Source: Arcuatula senhousia
Lineage: Eukaryota; Mollusca; Bivalvia; Mytilida; Mytilidae
DNA length: 64,000 nucleotides
Assembly (NCBI GenBank): GCA_963971305.1
Contig: OZ020313.1
Location: 57,360,203 to 57,424,202 of the forward strand
Reading direction: 5' to 3'
A program made the translations under genes and the position numbers. The notes under the pieces were generated by a model, which saw nothing but the letters and a program-made list of their open reading frames with translations, was not told the DNA's origin and ran no database searches. Every line of letters begins with the position of its first letter. The stretch's first letter is position 1. Shown here piece after piece: positions 36,887-44,933 of the stretch.

Positions 36887-38086
36887 ATGTTGTCACCAAA
36901 TGACAAAACTCCCGAAACATTTCAACACAAAGGGAAAGCTGACACAGGAGAGATACGGAAGAAACGCAGAAGTCTGGCCAAGGGGAAATTCCACAGGATA
37001 TGTAGGAAATTCAAGCAATCAGTGCATGAAGAAGACCCTAAAGGCGTTTTAACTGACTTATAAACTGATTTGGAAATATCCTACAGTGAAGTTGAATCAA
37101 AAACTGAGGACTACATTGAAATCTGAGATGAGAACGTCGACTCTGCCAAAATCAAAGAACTTCACGATGATATGCACGTACTGTATCGGGAACTGTACGA
37201 TATTAAGGCAATAATGTCAAAGAAACAAGAAAAGGATAAGCAGATCAAAGAAGCCTCCATGAGCGCAACAAAGGAGTGTACTCCAACCCTAAAAAGCAAA
37301 TAGCTTGATGCACCAGAATTTTCAGGTGAAATTAGAGAATATCCTAGTTTTAAACGAGACTATGAACGACACATGGTTGCATCGTATGGTAAGGACCTTT
37401 TTGCCTTGAAAAGCTGTTTGAGTGATGAAGCTTTACGTACTGTTAAAGGAGTTGATGATAGCTATAACGAAATGTTCCGCAGACTAGATCTTAGATATGG
37501 ACGTCCTGAAAAACAAGCTGATGCAGTTTTAAGTGAGCTCAGACGACTAGAACAAATTCCAGAAGGAAACAATCGTATTTTAGTAGAAACAGTGGATGTT
37601 ATTGAACAATGCTATCTAGATTTAAAGAAAATTAGTCTTGAAGGTGAGATGAATACGGCCACCATGGTTAGTGAGATAGAAAAGTTGCTGCCACGTATAC
37701 AGCGTCGCGAATGGGCAATAAGGAAGCAAAGGGACTCGAGTGGTCGCAGTACATTCGCATCCTTTCTTGAGTTTCTACTGGAAGAAAACACGCTATAGAG
37801 TACATGGAAAATGATTTACGGAAAGGTGCAGCGGGGAAAGATTAATTCCGTGTCAGCGGAGGCAGGTCACGTCAATACTGTAACTGATTACTCGTTAATT
37901 CAAGATCGACTTGATCGACAGGAAGCGATGCTCCAGCAAGTTTGGACTGAAATGGCAAAACCAGGAACGACCAAGCGTTTCTCATGCTCAGTTAGAGATG
38001 CTGGTACCATGTCTCGGATAAGCTTGAAATCACCGAATGTGCAGCATTCAAGCAATTGGATACCAAGAGCAAATTTGATCTACTGA
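36887..38086 (+). pseudogene. BEL/Pao gag-like region
   Basis: A frame from the ATG at 36887 is broken by several stops (TAA, TGA, TAG) before an open stretch at 37373-37798 with the Pao gag (DUF1759) pattern: LKSCLSDEALRTVKGV, LDLRYGRPEKQADAVLSEL and LLPRIQRREWAI. A frame change precedes a further open part at 37811-38086. Gag would package the element RNA; here it is dead. Confidence 0.8.
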
Positions 38087-38095
38087 GAAAAAATG

Positions 38096-39263
38096 GAGTG
38101 TGTTTTAGCTGTCTTCGACCTGGACACTTATCGAGTAAGTTCAGAGACAGAAATGTATGTAATATGAACCGGTTGCGAGCAAATGCACCACCAGATCTTA
38201 CATGACTCTGACGTTAGTAACAAATAGTGCAGCAATGTTGTGAATGAATCGTACAACCGTAATGAGAATGTTCTGTTAATACTTATTTAGGTCAGCTGTT
38301 CGAATGGTAAACTGAACACCCTTTGGGACCCAGGATCCAACATGTCTTTAATAACACACCAGTCAGCTCATCGACTTAAACTGAAGGGCAAACCGATAAC
38401 GCTAACGTTAATTAAATTGGGAAACAATATCGAAACTATTCAGAGTCAGCAGTATGTCGTACCACTGGATAAGATAGGACAAGAATGGAAAATACATGCG
38501 TAAGGTATTGAACAGATCACTGCAGACATAGGAACAATCCAAATCGACAAGGTCAGTTAATTGTCCAGATCTATCACGGAAGAGGATCTTAAACGGCCTT
38601 CTGGAAGCGTTGATCTTCTTGTCGGCACCGACTGCTGTACTATTCTTCCCGAAAAGGTGGCTGAAGTAGGAAACCTACAGCTTATGAAATACGAGTTTGG
38701 GTATTGTCTAAGAGGAAAGCACGAACTATTGAACATTGGTTCAGGTAGTTGTAATACGGTACATATTCATTTTGCCTCTGGTATTTTCAGCAATCAGCGA
38801 ACTGACCTTTTTATAAGTGACATAACAAACAACTTAGGCAGATTCTTTGAAATTGAGAGTATGGGTACGGAATGCTCACCCAAATGTGGAGGATGCAAGT
38901 GCAGTAAATGTCCAAAGGGTGGCAAGGAATACACAATTAAGGACGAGGGAGACCTTACACTTATCAGTCGTGGATTGAAACATGATAAGGATTCTAAGAC
39001 TTGGATAAATTCATACCCATGGAACTACGTTAATGCGAAATCAAGACTTGAGGCTTTAGAAAGAAGATTGTCACGCAACGGCCAGGAATATGTTGCACTC
39101 TATTGCCGTCAAGTCAAGGACATGTTGGAACGTGAAGTGGCTCGAAAACTTACCAAGGAGGAGGTGGATATGTATTCTGGTCCCGTGATTTACCTTCCAC
39201 ACCTTGGAATAAGCAAACTGGGTTCAAAAACTACACCCTTGCGCATCGTATTCAATTCATCAT
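38096..39263 (+). pseudogene. BEL/Pao zinc knuckle, protease and linker region
   Basis: A C-F-S-C-x4-H knuckle at about 38100 lacks its last Cys (Phe instead). A protease-like stretch near 38320 reads WDPGSNMSLIT, where the catalytic D-S/T-G is D-P-G. Stops separate it from an open frame (38561-39263) with VDLLVGTDCCTILPE, a cysteine-rich CGGCKCSKC insertion and the reverse transcriptase lead-in GPVIYLPHLGISK to RIVFNSSS, where PLE2 interrupts. Confidence 0.8.
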
Positions 39264-39268
39264 CTTCA

Positions 39269-39717
39269 CAGATTTTTTGATCAGACACCGGTTTCTTCGT
39301 GACCGACTTTTGAAGCAGGGCTATAAGAAAATACGTCTCATACGATCACTAAAAAAATTCTTTCTTCGTTATCAGCCACTAGTAGAAAAGTTCAAAATTG
39401 AGTTAAAAGATATGATAGTTAATTGTTTTAATTAGTGTTTGACTGGTCTGCTGTACTGAGATGATCACCTCAATATCCCTATTGTGTCTCACAACTATGT
39501 TGTGTTCTATGGTCATTACCGGATCCTACGATCGCAATGGAAGAGGGAGGTTTGGCGCCATAAAACCTGGTTTAACCCACCATTTCGTTTGAAATGCCTG
39601 TACCAAGTCAGGACCATTGCGATCCACCAGTTCTCCGGTATGACTGATTCGTTTTTGTCATTTTCTCTGGACTATGAGATTGATCATTCAAGTTCGGTAG
39701 TTTTGTTATTACCTTTA
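39269..39717 (+). mobile_element. PLE2 insertion (449 bp) in the BEL/Pao reverse transcriptase
   Basis: It is flanked by a 5-bp direct repeat CTTCA (39264-39268, 39718-39722). The 5'-truncated element encodes the end of the PLE2 protein: FLIRHRFLRD-like start, QGYKKIRLIRSLKKFFLRYQ and DMIVNCFN, ending near 39434. A 283-bp 3' UTR follows and ends GTTATTACCTTTA. Deleting the insert and one CTTCA would restore the BEL frame, which confirms the boundaries. Confidence 0.93.
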
Positions 39718-39722
39718 CTTCA

Positions 39723-40289
39723 TTCATGGGACTTACTTTAAATGACTTTTGGGCCAAGGGACCAAACATCGTAACCGGCCTTGTATCCGTCTTGTGTAAG
39801 TGCAAGGAGAAGGTTTCATTGGTAGGGGACTTTTCTTAGATGTATAATGCCGTTAAAATCAGTGAACTTGATCAGCATACATATCGCTTTCTCTGGAGAG
39901 ATATGGATCAAATGAAGAAACTGGACCATTATGTAATGCAAGCTGTAGGATTTGGAGATCGTCCGAGTGGAGCCATTGCTATTACTGCCCTCCGAAAACC
40001 TGCCGAGCTTAGTTATGACACTTACCCCGAAGTGGCAGACATTATTATGAATAATAGCTATGTTGATGATATATTGCACTCTGCAGACTCTCTCAACGAT
40101 GCGAAGGCGATTGCAAGTGACATAGATTGTGTACTCGCAGAAGGAAATTTTCTTGTGAAGCACTAGACTGTTTCTGGAAAAGCCAAAGATGTCGATAAGG
40201 AGGAATCTAGTTTTTCATTTGAGGAGGAAAGAGTATTAGGAATGACATGGGAGCCCATGAGAGACGTCTTCAGATTTACTGGAATTAAA
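39723..40289 (+). pseudogene. BEL/Pao reverse transcriptase, palm region
   Basis: After the PLE2 insert the Pao reverse transcriptase resumes (NDFWAKGPNIV at about 39741), then a TAG at 39837-39839, then MYNAVKISELDQHTYRFLWR and the catalytic block NNSYVDDILHSAD (about 40050). A stop near 40164 follows, then SFEEERVLGMTWEP, the usual thumb region. It is defective at two stops as well as the insertion. Confidence 0.85.
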
Positions 40290-40885
40290 GGAAATGGTCT
40301 GAACGAAGGTAGCTACTTGTGCCCAAACGACTTGTTGCTTGGCCGATCATCAACCACTGTGTCACCTGGTTCATGGACCCCGAAAAAGTGTTTCAAACTG
40401 CGTTGGAAGTTTGTTCAACAGGGTGTAGATTCATTTTGGAAACGTTAGATAAGAGACTTTTTTCCAACTTTGATTATACGTCAAAAATGGCACATCTCAA
40501 AGCGCAATCTCCAAATTGGTGATGTTGTTGTAACATGATAAGAGGACAGTGGAAATTAGCACAAGTTTGTGAAAGGACGGCAAAGTTCGAGACGTTCAAC
40601 AAGGATATAAAGTAACAGATCCTTTGCAGCCCTACAGCGGATGTGAGGACACTCGTATTCCGCGATCTGCGCATAGACTGTTCGTAATATTGCCTGTTGA
40701 GAAACAATAGGACATATACCTTCGTGGGGGAGTGTAAAGTCTTTAACTTAGATTCTGTTTCATTCCCCGACAGTGTAGATCCCCTTATTTTGGAAATAAA
40801 CAAAGCTGTCAATTTGAAGTGATTTGAACAGTCGTTCATGGAAATGACTAGGAAACATTGATGAAAATAAAATCCCTTTAATGTG
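40290..40885 (+). pseudogene. BEL/Pao C-terminal (DUF5641-like) remnant
   Basis: LNEGSYLCPNDLLLGRSSTT directly follows the reverse transcriptase thumb, then a frameshifted stretch resembling LQIGDVV and RGQWKLAQV. In full-length Pao elements RNase H and integrase lie between these parts, so roughly 2-3 kb is missing. Confidence 0.75.
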
Positions 40886-40893
40886 TGAGTTAG

Positions 40894-41112
40894 GTTCTTC
40901 CTACCCCAGACATAGGTTGAATATCTTAGTAATAATTTGGTTCCCCCAGTTTGGTATTTTTGGTTATACTGTTCTATGCTCTTCATATTCATACAGTGTT
41001 TGGCATTTTCAATATTTTGGTAGAGCGCCTCTGATGAGTCTTGAATAGACGAAACGCGCGTCAGGCGTAGCAAAATTTATTGTCTGGAACTTTGTTGTCA
41101 TTTGTATTTTAG
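40894..41112 (+). mobile_element. Retrozyme monomer with intact hammerhead
   Basis: A 219-bp unit from TTCTTCCTACCCCAGACATA to TTGTTGTCATTTGTATTTTA abuts the BEL 3' LTR. It carries the complete hammerhead at 41025-41068. Homologues are at 45.5, 49.7, 55.15 and 57.2 kb. Retrozymes are small non-autonomous retroelements known from molluscs and other animals whose RNA self-cleaves and circularises; the identification rests on the ribozyme and size. Confidence 0.85.
41025..41068 (+). ncRNA. Type I hammerhead ribozyme, complete core
   Basis: Stem I GCGCCT/AGGCGT (41025-41030, 41063-41068), CTGATGA (41031-41037), stem II GTC-ttgaata-GAC (41038-41050), GAAA (41051-41054), a minimal stem III CGCGCGT and cleavage site GTC ending at C41062. 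All conserved core nucleotides are present and all stems pair (one G-U in stem I). Very short stem III is typical of Penelope/retrozyme/schistosome hammerheads, which may act as dimers. Confidence 0.9.
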
Positions 41113-41114
41113 AC

Positions 41115-41257
41115 TGTTAATATCGAGAATCAGGACAATCTCGCGTTATTTCTCAGTTTATTTGTTTTATTGAAGTCATTGTTACTTGCAATTGTATGTT
41201 TATGATGTTTTCATTTTATTTCAGGTTGAAACAATATTAATAAAGTTACAACAGCAA
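41115..41257 (+). repeat. BEL/Pao 3' LTR (or conserved part of it)
   Basis: It matches 36725-36867, starting TGTTAATATCGAG. It is followed by AAGGCGACGTAATTT, which resembles the GGCGACGT seen after many 5' LTRs, so a second internal region or tandem copy may once have followed. Confidence 0.75.
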
Positions 41258-41262
41258 GGCGA

Positions 41263-41904
41263 CGTAATTTGATCTTCTTCTGGACTTTATCAGGACTTCA
41301 TACAAAATCAATCATTGGCAATGTGACCTGTATATTTCAGTAATTTGACACAAATACTGCCAAAAAGTCGTTTTTCATTTTCGACCGGACATATTAATTG
41401 ATTTTTTTTAAGGACGGGCAAGTGCAATTTCAGTTGTTAATCGTTGAGGTCGACCCAGAAGTGGTATGTGGATTTTCTCATGAAGCACTAGACGGTTGAT
41501 TGACGGCAACGAAAACATACTGATTTTTTACTAAATTTCTATAAATACTGGAGCCGTTGATAGTACAGTTTATTCCGTAATTGTGAAGTACGTTTTGTCC
41601 GTTTCAGTTGTAATATGTTCTCAAGTGTAAATTCACTTTCGTTTTTGAAAGTTTATATTGCTCATTGCAGTTTTGTTATTTGTTGCTATTTTTTCATAGT
41701 GTTGGTGTTTTGTGTGTTTCCATTTGTTCGTCTTTTTGATGGAATTCGGAATTTAAATGTCAACTTGGTATTTCAGAGATATTATCAAAAGTGTAATTTA
41801 TTGTACGTTTTTGAAAATGGCAAGACAGATACAGAACAATTTTCCTATCCTTGCATATACCCAATTTACAAAATTTTCTACAAACAGATAGCGAGTTATC
41901 TTGA
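41263..41904. other. Intronic or intergenic, nothing recognised
   Basis: AT-rich sequence between the BEL element and the PLE2 copy. The ORF at 41615-41908 is hydrophobic, composition-driven and unassigned. Confidence 0.4.
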
Positions 41905-42646
41905 ATAAAGGTAATAACAAAACTACCGAACTTGAATGATCAATCTCATAGTCGGAGAAAATGACAAAAACGAATCATTCATACCGGAGAATTGGTGGAT
42001 CGCAATGGTCCTGACTTGGTACAGGCATTTAAAACGAAATGGTGGGTTAAACCAGGTTTTATGGCGCCAAACCTCCCTCTTCCATTGCGACCTTAGGATC
42101 CGGTAATGACCATAGAACACAACATAGTTGTGAGACACAATAGGGATATTGAGGTGATAATCTCAGTACAAAAGACCAGTCAAACACTAATTAAAACAAT
42201 TAACTATCATATCTTTTAACTCAATTTTGAACTTTTCTACTAGTGGCTGATAACGAAGAAAGAATTTTTTTAGTGATCGTATGAGACGTATTTTCTTATA
42301 GCCCTGCTCCAAAAGTCGGTCACGAAGAAATCGGTGTCTAATCAAAAAATCTGTGATATGTGTGCAAGCTCTGGCATATCGAATAAGTTGTGAAATATAA
42401 GCACCGTATGCATGAGAAGTAGGTATATTGCTCTGTAGATTAGGAAAATTAATAATTTGAAAATTAAAATCGTCTCGTTTATCGTAGATTTTTGTACTGA
42501 GATGACCACCTGGGTCAAATTCGAGGTGCAAATCCAAGAAAGACGTGAAGCAATTTGATTCGGTGGTCTCTTTAATCTCCAATTCCGGAGGATATATCGA
42601 AGGAATCCATCTACCAAATGAAGTGTTATTGACAGAAAGGACATCA
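41905..42646 (-). mobile_element. PLE2 insertion in exon 2 of lectin-2
   Basis: On the minus strand it starts near DVLSVNNTSFGRW (the palm after Y-x-D-D, truncated) and continues TSFLDLHLEFDPGGHLSTKI, YDKRDDFNFQIINFPNLQSN, AYGAYISQLIRYARA and the C-terminus ending NCFN at 42187. The 3' UTR follows and ends GTTATTACCTTTATT at about 41905. It is the longest PLE2 coding piece in the window. The 5' junction with exon 2 shares a GTATTG-like microhomology. Confidence 0.88.
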
Positions 42647-43562
42647 CACAATACACATTCTGTGCAACGTTTTGGATATGGAGCTAAAACACACAAAGAT
42701 ATACAGACAATACACTTCGTTTAAGCAAAAAACTGTTGATTTGCTAGGGATTTGCTATGCAATTATAAATCAGGATTCAAAGGGTAAGTCAAGTTTTTTT
42801 AAAGAAAAGGTAAAAGGTAATAATTCATGACGCGAAGAGTGCTGAACCTTATTTCTGTGAAATGCGGTATTGTCAGCCAGTGGCTATCGTTATTTGAGGA
42901 AGAAAAAACATATTACTCATTTATAAAATAACATGAACATGTTGAACGTTTAAAAAAAGATAATGAAAGCTTTCAGCGTTGTTACAATGTAAATGCCTTA
43001 TTTGTTTTATCTTCAGCTATATGTAATCCTAGTAAATGACAGAAATCAATGCAAAGTAGACTGAAGAACGTATGATCCGAGACATTTTGTGTGTTGTACG
43101 TGTAAGGTAAAGCTTAAAAGGTCATAAAAACTTGTGATTCTGAGATACCATATATACTGTTGTATATGGTACAGCTTACCGTACATAACTGGCTACAGCT
43201 CTTACGAACTGTTAGATTTAACGTATTGTTAGCCCATGATGAAAGCTTACCATACTTGGCTGGCTTTAGAACTTGTGACCCGGGAAAATACTCTGTACTA
43301 TAATTACATGGTAAATCTTTATTTTCATCCTACAAGTTTTGTTGGGAAAAAAATTCGCCACACAACACCTGGTGCTTTGGAAATAGCAGTAAGACGCACA
43401 CTGACACATCGCTGGTTCATCTTTTGTAGTCAGACTAATAATGATAGCTTGGTCTTCGTCAGATATGATGGTTATATCCTTGGTCTGTCCATTTACATCT
43501 TCGTTAATGATCACAAAATAGAGAAAAATAAAGCACCCCAAACTTCGACACTGCTTGTTCAA

Positions 43563-44600
43563 CCTCTTATTTTCACCACGTCGTCACTGCTGAATTTTAG
43601 GCCCAAGGTTTCATTTACATCAAGCAGTTACGTGAAAGTTTTAGTAACACAGCAAAACGATGAATTATTGCCATTGATCCTGAAGTGTTTGCTTAAACTA
43701 ATTTTTATTTTTTTTAATTGTGCCAACAGTTGGCATCAATTTCTTTGAATGGCAGGAAAAGGAAAGTGCATTATTGTTATGTATTTAAAGTAACCACACA
43801 AGTTTGGCACTGACGAGAAATCTTTAAAAAAATATTAAGATATTCAAATGCAGTATTATTTTCTTTTAGTCTAAGCAGGTTTAAATAAACAGACGACATG
43901 CATTTGTATCTAATTAATAATTTTAAGATTATTTATACGACATGATTTGTATAAGTACGTTACTTGTCATTTCTATTATTTGATGCAAGTTATGAACATT
44001 GATATTTATTTATATTTTTTCTTCATTGCTAAGATTATGAAGTTATTTGTAAAGGTATCATATTGAGATTTTTGAAGTAATTGTGTTTTGATACTAAACT
44101 TTCATACATTGTATGCATATTATTTTTCAAGTTATTTTGATATTTTTACACAAGTTTATAAGTCTTTACTCAAATATTAGTTTGACATTTAAAGTTTTTA
44201 TTATTCTTCATCAATAATTTTGCATTACTTACCTCTTTATTATTTTGGTCAAGTCATTGATTTTTCACTATAATTATTTTTATTTATGGTTTTTGTGAGT
44301 TTTTTGTAAACCAGCGAGTAACGACTTCTTACATCTCTCTGTCGTATATCAGCGGACAAAACATACAACTGCAGAAACAGCAACAACCACAACTATAACA
44401 ACAAAGAAAATGAAAATAAAAAGAATGAAACACGAATTAATGAATTGCGTTTTAATGAAGGGAAAATAATTTTTGGTTGTTTCTTTGCCAATGATCAATA
44501 AAATGTTTAAAAAATCCGGTAGTGAACTGAAAATTCAACAGGACTTACCCATATCTGTACCCCAAAAACAATAACAAAAACCGTATTCATTAAAATATAA
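43563..44600. other. Non-coding between lectin-1 and lectin-2
   Basis: AT-rich sequence. The plus ORF 43236-43748 is antisense to lectin-2 exon 1 and is not regarded as real. Confidence 0.4.
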
Positions 44601-44609
44601 GAACATAAG

Positions 44610-44720
44610 ATCTTTTTGTAAATTTTCTTGAGTGATGACAACAACCGAGGGGCTACATAAACCAGTATTCTAAGCTTAATATGAAGGGTCAATCAACGTC
44701 GTTCCTTTCGGACAACGACA
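44610..44720 (-). mobile_element. Degenerate PLE C-terminal fragment
   Basis: The minus strand reads VAPRLLSSLKKIYKK, matching the PLE1 thumb. It continues through a block, GGGGCTACATAAACCAGTAT, that is also at 55720. Confidence 0.65.
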
Positions 44721-44933
44721 TTTTGATCAGTGATTCATCTTATTGCTGGATAAAAAAAAACCAGATGCTTAGAATACGCTTTATTTAAAAATGAGTTATA
44801 CATTTATCTTCAAAACCAAGTAAAATATTCTAAAATTGTTCAACCTCTTTGCTTTTATGTAATTATGTTCAAAATAAATAAAAAAAAACATATTAAATTA
44901 AAGTTTGAATTCATAAACAACTCTACATTATTG

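Larger units (their letters stand above)
36725..41257 (+). mobile_element. BEL/Pao LTR retrotransposon, degenerate and internally deleted
   Basis: Two ~140-bp direct repeats (36725-36867, 41115-41257) bracket Pao-type coding relics in order: gag (DUF1759-like), a defective zinc knuckle, aspartic protease, DUF1758-like region, reverse transcriptase, then directly a DUF5641-like C-terminus. RNase H and integrase are missing. Stops and frameshifts occur throughout. It lies in intron 2 of lectin-2, antisense to that gene, and is itself split by a PLE2 insertion at 39269-39717. No clear 5-bp target duplication was found around the outer repeats. Confidence 0.88.
36178..43562 (-). pseudogene. Lectin-2: disrupted C-type lectin gene
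   Basis: This is a paralogue of lectin-1 with the same exon order. Exon 1 (43251-43562) encodes a signal peptide and CASYCYFQSTRCCVANFFPN with donor GTAAGC, but is frameshifted near its end. Exon 2 starts at 42683 after a TTTTAG acceptor (APYPKRCTECVLC) and is cut off at about 42646 by a PLE2 insertion. Exon 3 (36617-36693) is 77 nt rather than 91 nt, out of frame. Exon 4 (36178-36391) keeps WLGGYKFGPGLSRSDYRW but has stops and has lost the EPN and final Cys motifs. A BEL/Pao element fills intron 2 right beside exon 3. Confidence 0.85.

Noticed and set aside
40474..41073. 199-codon minus-strand ORF
   Set aside because: It is antisense to the BEL/Pao C-terminus and the retrozyme, both of which explain the sequence.
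43236..43748. 170-codon plus-strand ORF
   Set aside because: It is antisense to the conserved signal-peptide/PAN exon of lectin-2, which has the splice donor and homology to lectin-1.
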